34,288 bases of DNA from an uncultured Lachnospiraceae bacterium (GCA_946637865.1 CAMPBM010000008.1:1-34288), one strand, 5' to 3'. Shown: positions 1 through 11,686, numbered from the stretch's first letter. Made by a program: numbers and translations. The notes: generated by a model not told the origin, from the letters alone.

Positions 1-55
1 GGCACGCACGGTTTGATAAGGGGCGAACCTAGTAATAGGCTCGCCTACTTTCTTA
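1..55 (+). ncRNA. Possible 3' end (domain V 3' strand plus domain VI) of a group II intron, truncated by the window edge
   Basis: GCACGCACGGTTT resembles the 3' half of group II intron domain V; it is followed by a domain VI-like hairpin GGCGAACCT-agtaat-AGGCTCGCC and CTACTTTCTTAC. Only the tail is visible. Confidence 0.4.
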
Positions 56-163
56 CGTAAACCATGTTTTACAGTTCGTTATAATTTACCCTTAGGCTTT
101 TGCAATAAGCCATAAATTGTAACCATGGTTCCACACGAAATTTAAAAAAATTTCAAAAAACTG

Positions 164-192
164 TTGACAAATATAAAAATAATATTTATAAT
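164..192 (+). promoter_or_regulatory. Sigma-A type promoter for the tRNA-Gly pair
   Basis: TTGACA (164-169), 17 nt spacer, TATAAT (187-192). Confidence 0.85.
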
Positions 193-223
193 AAGAAATG
201 TCTTTAGAACATTAGTCAAAAGT

Positions 224-298
<75 letters not shown>

Positions 299-320
299 TA
301 TAGTAATATAGAATAAAAAC

Positions 321-395
<75 letters not shown>

Positions 396-648
396 GTAAC
401 GTTTCGGTTCAAACTTTTTATAGAACAGATAGATTTGAAATCAATCAGTAAAATGGTTGATTTTTTTATTTTGCAAAAAAATCATCCTAAATCTAAAATG
501 AAGGTATGGTGTGAAAAATGAATATTACCAAAGAAGAACTACAGTTTGAGGAAAGTCTAACAAGATTTTGAAAATTAGGTTGCGTACATCTTCTGCCATA
601 TGCTATAATAATAGTGACAGGTAACTAATTTTAGTAAAAGGAGGAAGA

Positions 649-1806
649 ATGGAGTTAAATATATTAATAATAATTTGTTTATTTTTATATTATAATAGTT
701 ATAAGATTAAGAGAATAAAAAGAAGAAGAATTATAAAAAAAATGAAAGTAGATGACTATATAGTTGAACTTATAGATGAATTTAAAAGAGAAATAAATAA
801 TAACCCTGAATTAAAAGGCATTCAAAATAAGAGAATTAATATAATTGTAAAAAATATAATCTATATAGTTTTTACTATTGTTTTAGCATTATCTCCAGTT
901 ATATATATTTTTTTTAAAATGGAATTAAAAGGGGAAATGCTATCAAATTATGAAATTTTTATGTTACTTGCAATATGTTTTATTTTTACACTCATATTCA
1001 AATTTGTTTTAGGGTACATAGAGATGCATAGTTTAAAAAAATATCTAAAAAAGAAAAACATATTAAAAGATTATGTATACAATGATTTTTTGAAAAGGAT
1101 TAAATCTGATATAAAATGGTATGATAATCTAAAATCAGTAGATTCAAAAAAAACAGTTAGAATGGCAGATACATTTATAAACTGGGACGAAGAATATAAA
1201 AAAGCATGTTTTAATAAAATACAAATTTATGAAGAAAACAATAAGATTGATTTATTATCATATTTTTTTTATTCAAATAAAGTATATTTTGAAGATTATA
1301 TAAGTGGAATATATAAAGAAAAATACATAATATCAATTTCAGATTTTAAAGAATATATAATTGGTAGTATTGGAAGTAGAATAAGACACTTACAAAATGA
1401 AGGAGTTTTTTGTACAATCAAAATAGATAAAAATATAATTAATGATATAAGAATAACTAGCAACAAGAAATATTCAATTTTTATGGATACACATTACATG
1501 GTTACAACAATGCCAGATGAATTTTACAAAAATTTTAGGATTTTAGCAAAAGATGAATCTCAAATCTCAGAAAAAATTTCGAAAAAATCAATAGAAATAA
1601 TGGAAGAATTTTATAATAATAGCAAAATTAATTTTGATATATCTATAAAAAACGATGAGATATTTTTCAGATTTGAAACAATAGACACAATGGAATTAAA
1701 TATTGGAAGAAGGATTGTTGATGATTTAATGTTGAAAGAATATGCCAATATTATAATGTTTATAATAAAATTATCTGAAGAAATAAATAATAATTGGAAG
1801 GTGTAA
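649..1806 (+). CDS. Hypothetical membrane protein
   Basis: 385 aa ORF with N-terminal and internal hydrophobic segments; GGAGG upstream of ATG. Confidence 0.7.
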   Translation: MELNILIIICLFLYYNSYKIKRIKRRRIIKKMKVDDYIVELIDEFKREINNNPELKGIQNKRINIIVKNIIYIVFTIVLALSPVIYIFFKMELKGEMLSNYEIFMLLAICFIFTLIFKFVLGYIEMHSLKKYLKKKNILKDYVYNDFLKRIKSDIKWYDNLKSVDSKKTVRMADTFINWDEEYKKACFNKIQIYEENNKIDLLSYFFYSNKVYFEDYISGIYKEKYIISISDFKEYIIGSIGSRIRHLQNEGVFCTIKIDKNIINDIRITSNKKYSIFMDTHYMVTTMPDEFYKNFRILAKDESQISEKISKKSIEIMEEFYNNSKINFDISIKNDEIFFRFETIDTMELNIGRRIVDDLMLKEYANIIMFIIKLSEEINNNWKV

Positions 1807-1880
1807 TAAATATGAAGAAAAGTATGTCGTTTACATATTTAGAATGTATTTTCAACAAATGCAATAAGGAGGGGACTTTT

Positions 1881-2027
1881 ATGTTTCATAAAATAAAATA
1901 TGTAACACCACTTCAAGACTTTAAAATAAGTATTCAATTTGCAGAAGGTATAACAAAAATATATGATATGAAAAAACTTATTGAAAATAATAAATTATTT
2001 GCAGATTTATATGTTAATAATAATTAA
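1881..2027 (+). CDS. Small DUF2442-like protein (short or truncated)
   Basis: AAGGAGGGG RBS before ATG 1881; KIKYVTPLQDFKISIQFAEGITKIYDMKKLIE resembles the DUF2442 N-terminus. The ORF-track start at 1794 is less likely. Confidence 0.5.
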   Translation: MFHKIKYVTPLQDFKISIQFAEGITKIYDMKKLIENNKLFADLYVNNN

Positions 2028-2106
2028 TAAATCGAGTTATACAAGAGAGCTTGAAACAAAATATGCAATTTTTCGCATACATGTTTCGAAACTGCTCCAT
2101 AAATAA

Positions 2107-2131
2107 AGGGATACAGATTTTCTGTATTCCT
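2107..2131 (-). terminator. Rho-independent-like terminator of the deacetylase gene
   Basis: GGAATACAG-aaaatct-(C)TGTATCCC followed by TTTATTT on the minus strand. Confidence 0.5.
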
Positions 2132-3093
2132 AATTTTCGGTTGTATTTTGCCCATTTTCTGTAACTTCTGAAGAGCTATTCAAAACATCATACAAATTTC
2201 TAAAAGTATAGCCATTACTACTAAAATAATCAATAACTTCAGGCAATGCTTCGTACGTTAGTATCTTGCTAGAAGAATCGTGCATCAATAAAACAACAAC
2301 ATCCTTACCAGCAGATGTATTTTTTAAATTAGATAAAATAGATTCGTGTGTAGGAGAACCTTCGGCATCACGAGTAAGTGCATTCCAATCTAAATATGCT
2401 ATGTGATTTTCAACTAAAACATTTTTCCCATTAGATTTTATCTCATTATATGGTCCGTCCGCTAGATCCACCAGGAAAGCGATAAATGTTTGAAGAATAG
2501 CTTTTATTATTTAAGGCTTTTTGCAAAGAAGTGTTACATTGTGTGTAGTCATTTAGAATTGTATCTGGACTTACATATATTTCAGAATATTTGTGTGAAT
2601 ACCCATGATTGGCAATGTAATGACCTTCAGAATATTCTCTTTGCACTATACTAGGGTACATGTCCACATATACGCCAAGAACAAAGAATGTAGCCTTTAT
2701 ATTACGCTCTTTTAAAACATCTAAAATCAATGGCGTGACACTGTTTGATGGGCCATCATCAAAAGTCAAGTATACAGTTTTAGCAGAACTTGTTTTGTAT
2801 ATTGTTAAAACACTATTTACCTGAGCATCTGTAAGATATGCTGGTGTGAAATTAGTATTTTCTGCCACATTAGTATCTTCTGGCACATCTGCAGAGCTTG
2901 TATTATCTGAATTTTTTGCATCTGAATAATTTTCAATAGTCTCCGAATGAGAATCTGCATCAGGTGGGGATTCTCTGTCCCAAGAATAGGATGTAATAAG
3001 TAGAATAAAAATAAATAATACAAAAAAAACACGCTTTTTATTTAACTTTTTTGGTTTATTAGTTTTTGTTTTATCATTAATTGAATTATACAC
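2130..3093 (-). CDS. Polysaccharide deacetylase (NodB-like), expressed across a +1 frameshift (ORF 2446..3093 joined to ORF 2130..2471)
   Basis: NodB motifs TFDDGP, NHGYSH and RFPGGS in the first frame; LDWNALTRDAEG and VVLLMHDS in the second. Skipping C2457 (minus strand) gives a continuous FPGGSSG-GPYNEIKSNG. Confidence 0.85.
2454..2457 (-). other. Putative +1 frameshift site CGG A
   Basis: agc gga CGG acc ata taa; +1 reading is agc gga (c) GGA cca tat aat. Confidence 0.75.
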
Positions 3094-3194
3094 ATTATCA
3101 TCTCCTTATATATAATTACAGTATACTACAAATTTCGAGAAATTAACAGAAATAATAAAAAATTTTCGTTGTTACTAGAGTAGTAGTTACAATT

Positions 3195-3339
3195 CAGGTG
3201 CCCATAATGTTGATGAAATATATTAATACTCCGTTCGTTTGCTGGCGCTATGATATGTGAAAAAGACGTTAGGTGGGAGCGCCTTTACTAGCGCACTCCA
3301 CTTCGTATTAATATATTTCATCAACATTATGGGCACCTG
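3195..3339. repeat. MITE-like or hairpin element with 35-bp perfect terminal inverted repeats
   Basis: CAGGTGCCCATAATGTTGATGAAATATATTAATAC (3195-3229) and its exact reverse complement (3305-3339); 75-bp interior contains a nested imperfect hairpin. Confidence 0.85.
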
Positions 3340-3387
3340 ACCTTTAACGTAGTAGTAACATTTTCTTGCACGGGATTCATTAAATAC

Positions 3388-3416
3388 TTGAATTTGTAAG
3401 AAAATTATGGTATATT
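3388..3416 (+). promoter_or_regulatory. proS promoter
   Basis: TTGAAT, 17 nt, TATATT. Confidence 0.65.
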
Positions 3417-3451
3417 TTTATCAAAAAATAAAATGAAATGGAGAGATATAG

Positions 3452-4891
3452 ATGGGACAAGAAAAAAACTTTGTAGAGGATATAACTAACATAGACGAGA
3501 ATTTTGCACAATGGTATACAGACATTGTTTTAAAAGCAGAGTTAGCAGATTATACAGACACAAAAGGATGTATTGCTATAAAACCATATGGTTATGCAAT
3601 TTGGGAGAATATCCAAAACTACACAGATAAATTATTTAAAAAAACAGGAGTAAAGAACGTATATTTACCAGTATTAATTTCAGAAGGGTTGTTACAAAAA
3701 GAAAAAGACCATGTTGAGGGATTTGCACCAGAAGTTGCATTAGTGACAAAGGCAGGGGGAGAAGAGTTAGAAGAAGCATATTGTATAAGACCTACTTCTG
3801 AAACAATGTTTTCTAATTTATATTCAAAATGGTTATCTTCTTGGAGAGACTTACCAATGGTATATAATCAATGGTGTAATGTATTAAGATGGGAAAAAGA
3901 AACAAGACCTTTCTTGCGTTCAAGAGAATTCTTATGGCAAGAGGGACACACTATACATGCTACAAAAGAGGAAGCAGAGGCAAGAACTAGGCAAATGTTA
4001 GATATATATGAACAAGTAATTCAAGATTTATTAGCAATTCCAGTACTAAAAGGAAGAAAAACACCAAAAGAGCAGTTTGCAGGTGCAGAGGCAACATATA
4101 CAGTTGAAACTTTGATGCATGATGGTAGAGCTTTACAAGCAGGAACTTCTCATTATTTTGGACAAAACTTCACAAAGCCATTTAACGTAAAATTTCAAAA
4201 CAAAGAAGGTAAAGAGGAATTTGCTTATCAAACCTCATGGGGGATTAGTACAAGGCTAATTGGTGCTTTGATTATGGCTCATGGTGATGATAGAGGTTTA
4301 AAACTACCACCAAAAGTTGCACCAATACAGTCTGTAATTGTACCTGTAGCTATGCATAAAGATGGGGTAAAGGAATCTGCAATGGCACTATATGAAAAGC
4401 TATGTGAAAAATATAGAGTAGAGATAGATGTAAGGGAACAATACTCTCCAGGATATAAGTTTAATGACTGGGAAATGAGAGGTGTTCCAGTTAGAATCGA
4501 ATTAGGTCCTAGAGATATTGAAAATGGTAAGTGTGTTGTTGTAAGAAGAGACAATCAAGAAAAAATAGAAATTGGGTTAGATGAAATAAATGAAAAACTT
4601 TCAGAAATATTAGACGATATTCAAACTAATATGTTTAATATGTGTAAAGAGAGAAATAAGAAAAGAACCAATATAGCAACAACACTTGAAGAATTCGAAA
4701 AAGCATTAAATGAAAATCAGGGATATGTAAAAACTATGTGGTGCGGAGATGTTGCATGTGAGAATAAAATAAAGGAACTTACAGGTGCACATTCTAGATG
4801 CATACCTTTTGAACAAGAACATATAGCAAATACATGTGTATGTTGTGGGAAAACTGCTAGTACGATGGTTGTTTGGGGTAGACAATATTAA
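3452..4891 (+). CDS. proS: Prolyl-tRNA synthetase (ProS type 3, short archaeal/eukaryotic-like form)
   Basis: 479 aa; RPTSETMF, WEKETRPFLRSREFLWQEGHT and C-terminal Cys-rich zinc region. Confidence 0.95.
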   Translation: MGQEKNFVEDITNIDENFAQWYTDIVLKAELADYTDTKGCIAIKPYGYAIWENIQNYTDKLFKKTGVKNVYLPVLISEGLLQKEKDHVEGFAPEVALVTKAGGEELEEAYCIRPTSETMFSNLYSKWLSSWRDLPMVYNQWCNVLRWEKETRPFLRSREFLWQEGHTIHATKEEAEARTRQMLDIYEQVIQDLLAIPVLKGRKTPKEQFAGAEATYTVETLMHDGRALQAGTSHYFGQNFTKPFNVKFQNKEGKEEFAYQTSWGISTRLIGALIMAHGDDRGLKLPPKVAPIQSVIVPVAMHKDGVKESAMALYEKLCEKYRVEIDVREQYSPGYKFNDWEMRGVPVRIELGPRDIENGKCVVVRRDNQEKIEIGLDEINEKLSEILDDIQTNMFNMCKERNKKRTNIATTLEEFEKALNENQGYVKTMWCGDVACENKIKELTGAHSRCIPFEQEHIANTCVCCGKTASTMVVWGRQY

Positions 4892-4926
4892 TGTAAATTT
4901 GTATGTACAAGGCAATAAAGGAAAGG

Positions 4927-5030
4927 CAATGCTGTCAATTTAAGAATTTTTTAATTGAGGTCGGAGATTTTTCTTAATCAGGTAAAGTTGAGGTCGGAGA
5001 GTTTTCTGAATTCTTAGGTTGACAGCATTG
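4927..5030. repeat. Inverted-repeat element with internal tandem 13-mer
   Basis: CAATGCTGTCAATTTAAGAATT (4927-4948) pairs with AATTCTTAGGTTGACAGCATTG (5009-5030), 2 mismatches; interior has TTGAGGTCGGAGA at 4955 and 4988. Confidence 0.75.
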
Positions 5031-5114
5031 ACTATAAGGGAACTACAATAATACTTAGTGGTTATAAATTTTTATAGATTTAATATAAAATCTAAATAAT
5101 ATTAAGAGGAATGA

Positions 5115-5699
5115 ATGAAGATGAAAGTATTAATGCATGTATGTTGTGCTCCTTGCAGTGTATACTGTATCGATTCACTTAGGAGTGAAGGGATAGAACC
5201 AGTTTTATACTGGTATAATCCAAATATTCACCCATATAAAGAGTATGAGGCTAGACGAGATTGTGTAAAGTTATATTCAGAAAAAATAAATGTAAAAGCA
5301 ATTTTTGAAGACGAATACGGTTTAGATAATTTTTGCAAGAATGTAGCAAATAATTTGAATTCTAGATGCGTAGATTATTGCTACCCTGTAAGATTAAGGA
5401 AAACCTTCGAATATGCAAAAGAGAATGGATATGATGCAGTTACTACAACTCTTTTATACAGTATATATCAAAAGCATAATTATATAAAAAGGTTAATGGA
5501 AAATTATAGTAAAGAGTATGGAATAGATTTTTTGTATAGAGATTTTAGATATGGATTTTGGGAAGGTCATAATAAAGCAAAAGAGCAAGGGTTGTACATG
5601 CAGAAATACTGTGGATGCATTTTTAGTGAGGAAGATAGATATTATTACCATAAAAAAGATCCATTAAATTTACCAGAAGGATTTAATTGGAAACGATAA
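5115..5699 (+). CDS. queH: Epoxyqueuosine reductase QueH (DUF208 family)
   Basis: MHVCCAPCSVYC N-terminus, YNPNIHPYKEYEAR, CGCIFSEEDRY; 194 aa. Confidence 0.9.
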   Translation: MKMKVLMHVCCAPCSVYCIDSLRSEGIEPVLYWYNPNIHPYKEYEARRDCVKLYSEKINVKAIFEDEYGLDNFCKNVANNLNSRCVDYCYPVRLRKTFEYAKENGYDAVTTTLLYSIYQKHNYIKRLMENYSKEYGIDFLYRDFRYGFWEGHNKAKEQGLYMQKYCGCIFSEEDRYYYHKKDPLNLPEGFNWKR

Positions 5700-5718
5700 A
5701 CACAAAGGAGAAAAAAAT

Positions 5719-6063
5719 ATGAATACAAAAGCATTGAGTGAAGTATATTCTATAATACAAGTAATGAACATAAACGTAAGAAGTAATATACCTGATAGTT
5801 TTATGACTTTTTTACGAGAGAATAGAAATATTTTATATAATCCAAAATTTGATAAAGTTCCAAAGAATTTTGATAATTTAGAACATGACACACAGGTCAT
5901 TTTTGCACTAATTTTCAAAAAATACTTTTCACAATACAATAACTTAGAAATAGAAACTAATAATAGTAGGGAGCTTGTAAAATACCGAGAAAGTTTTATT
6001 AGCAAATTACTAGGGGCGATAAAGAAGGCACATCATAATATATTAAAAAATAGGTGGAGGTAA
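5719..6063 (+). CDS. Hypothetical protein
   Basis: 114 aa ORF with GGAG RBS, ends 3 nt before the next gene. Confidence 0.6.
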   Translation: MNTKALSEVYSIIQVMNINVRSNIPDSFMTFLRENRNILYNPKFDKVPKNFDNLEHDTQVIFALIFKKYFSQYNNLEIETNNSRELVKYRESFISKLLGAIKKAHHNILKNRWR

Positions 6064-6066
6064 GGT

Positions 6067-8914
6067 ATGGATATTTTTGATGAGATAGATAGTGGAGTAA
6101 GTAGTGAAAAATTTTTGGAAATAATGGAATTATTAAATGGAAAATTAGAACAGAGAGAAAGCAATACTAACGAAGATAGTGATTTGGATAAATTTCTTCA
6201 AGACACAAATTATTTTAGTAGACTCATACATAACAATTTAGATAGTGAAGAATCAGTTATAAAAACTATACAGTTAGTAGAAAAAATTGGAAGAGTTGCT
6301 AGAAATAACATTAAAGCGCAAGAGTTCTGCGATAAAATACAAACATCATTAGACAACGAATTTTTTTACGTTACAGACAAAATTGATTCCGAAGATATTC
6401 CTAAAGATAGAATAGTGCAGGAATATAAGAAGCTTATACCATACATAGGACTATATGAGGGTTTGGTAAGAAATGAGTATACTTTAATGAACGATATAAA
6501 TCGATATACGAGTTATAATATGCAAGAATACACTGAATTTGAAAAAAGAAAGATAAATAAAAACAAAGAATTAGTAACTGCTATAGAATCTAATACGGAG
6601 TATATAAGTAGTATACGCAAAACAATAATAGAATTTATCAATGATAAGGATAGCAAAAATATAGATAATTTTGATATGAATATTTTTATGAATTCATTAC
6701 TGCAAGGAGAAAACGAAAGGAACGGAACAGTTGAGGAAGTAATAGGACTTTTTGATATACTAGGTGAAAAGTCAGATTTTATGAGAATAGCTAATCCTAC
6801 AGAAGAAAGAAAAGCAATTGCTAAGAAGGTTTACCAAAAGGTTGTTAGTTATTTTGAAATTGGGCTTAATTCTATAGATGTAGATGAACTAAGCAGAAAA
6901 ATAGAGAGTACAGATAATGGATATTTTCGTGAGACTGAGACTATTGAAAAACTAGTAATGCTAATGGCAATTAATGATTCAGAAATAAGAGAAAAAGCAA
7001 CCGAGAAGATTATGTCTATATGCAAGGCTGTAGGCTTTAATAATGAGGAGCTTTATTATAATATTCCAATTGAGAATTTCCAAGGAACAATACAAAGGAA
7101 AGTAATGGAAAATATATGTAAGAATTACCAGTTCGATTTTAGAGGACATGCAGATAAAGATGACAGTTTACAATCAAATAGTGCATATATTAATGATTAT
7201 GCAGGCGTGAGTAAAGATTATCTTGAATACTTAATAGAAAAGAGAGTAAACATTTTTAGTAGAGAGGGGAGAGTACTAAGGAATTATTGTGCTATTACGG
7301 CTATGAGCCCTGAATTTGATAAATTTAACATAAGAAAACTTATAGAAGAAAAATATAATTTGAGTGAAATAATGATTGAGGATGAATATGCTTTTTTAGA
7401 TTCATTTATTAATGAAAATCCTATTGTTACAGATTACGACAAAATGGACGAACTTTATGAGCATTTGCAGTTATTGAAATTAAAAAGCAAAGATTTTGTG
7501 ATTCCAAAAAAGTATGTTGATTACATAATTAAACAGGCATTAGAAGGTGAAAAAAGTGTAATTAGTAACAGTGATTTTGAGGATGCATATTTAATAGAAA
7601 GTGCAATTGAAGACTTGGGAAAACATGACTTGGAAAAACAAGGAATTGATTTTAGAAAGTATTTATATTGTGTACAAAAATATATACAAGGGTCAAATCT
7701 CGGTATAAAAGCTAATGGTGGTGCAGGTCCGTATGGCGTGATGCTCTACGAAAGTGGTATAAGGCGGAATAAATGGGTATAATGGAAATAATCTAGAAAT
7801 TCTGAGCATATTGTTTCATGAAAACACTCATATTGTACAAGATTTTGAGTTAAAAAAAAATGACGTTCCAGATTATAAAAGATATCTAATGGGAAAAGAA
7901 AGTGTTATTGAAAACATATATCCGGGATATTATAATTACAATTATAATAATATTTATAGAGAAATAGATGCTAATCATCAGGGGGCAAAAAAACTAGTAA
8001 GCTATATAAAAGAATTGGGACTAGATAACCAAAGTCTAGTAGATAGTATAGTAGAGAGCTACAGTAAAAAAGCTGAAATAGAATCTGCACATTTCTTTTT
8101 AGAGAAAAAGGTAAGATATGCAGATGGAGTCGCGGACTTCCAAGATTTAGCCGATGTAATTATAAAATCTAAGCCAGAGTGTATTCAGAAATTTCCTTTC
8201 TTAAAAGTGGAATATGATGAGAAAGGTAATAAAAAAAATCTAAGAACAATTTTATCGGAAAATGAAAATCGAAATGATAATACAATTTTCTTATGTATGC
8301 TTATTAAAGAAGGAAACATCATGACAAAGGAAACTTTTGCTGACGATGTAGATTATTTAATCGAGTGGGCAAATATAAGTAACAATAATCATAGGTTTTT
8401 AGTGAAGACTATTCTTAATGATACACTTGGAGAGATTGCCACAAGTTTAGCGAATGATGTAGATTCAATGGATTTTATTCAAGTAAGTGGAATAAAACAT
8501 GCCATAGGAAAAATAAACTCACAATTACGTAGAGAGCAGGAATCTACTGATATTCAGTATAATAGTAAAATTTTTAGCGATGAAATGGGAAAAACACGAA
8601 TGGTTAAAAAGGGAAAAGGTTTTAGAAGAATGACAGGAATAGAGTGTATCCAAGAATTACAAGAAAGAATTGATTCAAAATTAGAACAATTGAGCAAATC
8701 GCCAGAGCTCGAAGATATTAGGTTTTTAAAAAGTGCTACACAGGGAATCAAAGAAAATGAAATTGCAAATATGCAAAAGGAATTTATAAAGCAAGAGGAA
8801 AGTCATAGAGAAGATAATGAAAGAAAATTCGAGCGAGAACATCGTAATCCAGAGAAAAGACGAAATTTGGACAGAAACCGAGCTACTAGATTTCAAAGAG
8901 GTAGAAGAGATTAA
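6067..8914 (+). CDS. Large HExxH (zincin-like) metallopeptidase-like protein of unknown family, joined across a +1 frameshift (6067..7782 with 7811..8914)
   Basis: Skipping C7765 gives ...VMLYESGIRGINGYNGNNLEILSILFHENTHIVQDFEL...; HENTH fits HExxH and lies only in the downstream frame. Confidence 0.75.
7765..7768 (+). other. Putative +1 frameshift site CGG A
   Basis: ata agg CGG aat aaa tgg gta taa; +1 reading is ata agg (c) GGA ata aat ggg tat. Confidence 0.75.
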
Positions 8915-8940
8915 CTTCCAGCAAACGTGCTGGCTCGGTG

Positions 8941-9016
8941 TTGTCAAAAGGCAAAAGGAATTTACAAAATAGTGTAAAGTTTTGATTTGGTTTATTCTTT
9001 TTGCTTCTTTTGACAA
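8941..9016. terminator. Imperfect long hairpin downstream of the metallopeptidase gene
   Basis: TTGTCAAAAGGCAAAAGGAAT pairs imperfectly with ATTCTTTTTGCTTCTTTTGACAA. Confidence 0.5.
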
Positions 9017-9158
9017 ACCTTGCCAATATTTTAGCGTTTAGGGCTCTATTGCTAATATGTTTTCTGCTCTTACATAATTCTTATATTGGACTACTCAACA
9101 ATAATGGCTGACCTGTAACCAAACAGTAACAATTACTCTGGGTAAATCGCTAAAATAC

Positions 9159-9187
9159 TTGAAAATTGAAAAATTCTATGATACAAT
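9159..9187 (+). promoter_or_regulatory. eno promoter
   Basis: TTGAAA, 17 nt, TACAAT. Confidence 0.7.
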
Positions 9188-9230
9188 AACTGGGTGATGT
9201 TAAATATTAACAAATAATATAGGAGGTTGA

Positions 9231-10541
<1,311 letters not shown>

Positions 10542-10582
10542 AAAACTGTAACAAATACAAAATAAAAGTAATTTTTTAGAAG

Positions 10583-10609
10583 CAGGCATATTGATATATG
10601 CCTGTTTTT
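10583..10609 (+). terminator. Rho-independent terminator of eno
   Basis: CAGGCATA-ttgata-TATGCCTG-TTTTT. Confidence 0.85.
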
Positions 10610-10684
10610 GTGATATATTAATTAGGCTAAATAAAAATAGAGAGTGTGTATACTAAAAATAGAAGGGTATATTAGGTAAAAAGA

Positions 10685-11686
10685 ATGGAGGTTGTGAGAG
10701 TGAAGCATATTTATAAATGTTTAATGTTAATTGCTATTATAGTTTCAGTGTTAATTGTTACATATTCATCAGTAATGGATGCAAACTCTCAAGTAACTAC
10801 TCCAAATATTGATAATAAATTAGAGTTAAGTATGGATAGCTATACATTGAGAAAAGATGAATTAATAGTAACCAATATTGTTACAACTGACAGTAAATAT
10901 CCGTTAAAAAAAATGTATAAAGTAGGTGATGAAAAAGCAAACTTATTTTCGCTATCGTATGTTACAAATAATTTAGAAATTGGTTCAAGCGTAAAACTAC
11001 AAAGCACAAATTCAGATATATCAAACCAGATATATCAGGTGTTTAAGGAGTCATATCCACGCATATCTTTGCACGATATGGGAGTAGACTCGGAAGAAGA
11101 AGCTTATCAAGCACAACAGTTAGCAATATGGGATATAGCACATAGTACAAAGGAATCAAAATATGGGAGTGAATTAAGTAAAATAGAGTCAATAGAAGCG
11201 GATTTAGGAAGGAAATATGCTAATATTAAAGTTTTTAATAAAGCAAAAGAATTAAGAAATATGGCATTACAGAGTTCTAAAGATTATACAGAAAATCAGG
11301 AAATTCCTAAATTAACTATATATAAAGAACAGGCAAAACTATTTGATCTAGATATAAATGGAAAAAAGAATTATGTGCTAGGTCCGATAAAATATGGTTT
11401 GACTGATGTGGTATTTAATAATGCAGATATTACTGTATCAAGTGAATTGGTAGAAAATTTAAATTTCAAAATCGTAGATTCAAATGGTATAGAAATGGAA
11501 AATGTAAAACCAAATGTAGAGTTTTACATAGCATTTTTAAATAATCCACCAAAATCAATAGTGATAACTGTTAATTCAAATTGCAAATATTTTAAACCAA
11601 GTGTTTATGAGTATGATAGCAATGATTACATAGCTAGCACGTATGTGAATGAGAATGTCTCAAATAATATAACAGTAGGAATGTAG
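10685..11686 (+). CDS. Secreted or anchored protein with thioester-domain-like (TQXA/TED) segment
   Basis: N-terminal hydrophobic segment; AYQAQQLAIWDIAH resembles the TQXA-type motif; no LPXTG-type tail seen. Confidence 0.5.
   Translation: MEVVRVKHIYKCLMLIAIIVSVLIVTYSSVMDANSQVTTPNIDNKLELSMDSYTLRKDELIVTNIVTTDSKYPLKKMYKVGDEKANLFSLSYVTNNLEIGSSVKLQSTNSDISNQIYQVFKESYPRISLHDMGVDSEEEAYQAQQLAIWDIAHSTKESKYGSELSKIESIEADLGRKYANIKVFNKAKELRNMALQSSKDYTENQEIPKLTIYKEQAKLFDLDINGKKNYVLGPIKYGLTDVVFNNADITVSSELVENLNFKIVDSNGIEMENVKPNVEFYIAFLNNPPKSIVITVNSNCKYFKPSVYEYDSNDYIASTYVNENVSNNITVGM

Noticed and set aside
2454-2457. CGG reassigned to another amino acid (as reported in some bacteria)
   Set aside because: A reassignment would keep the frame. 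In all four genes the downstream homologous sequence is in the +1 frame.
4279-4554. Antisense ORFs from the track (e.g. 4279..4554, 2817..3032, 5670..6005, 13227..13550, 23184..23375, 25501..26023)
   Set aside because: They overlap well-supported genes on the opposite strand or another frame and have low-complexity compositions typical of shadow ORFs in AT-rich DNA.
6067-8914. Four independent sequencing or assembly indels
   Set aside because: Possible for any single site, but all four coincide with an in-frame CGG A and none sits in a long homopolymer. Still to be excluded with raw reads.
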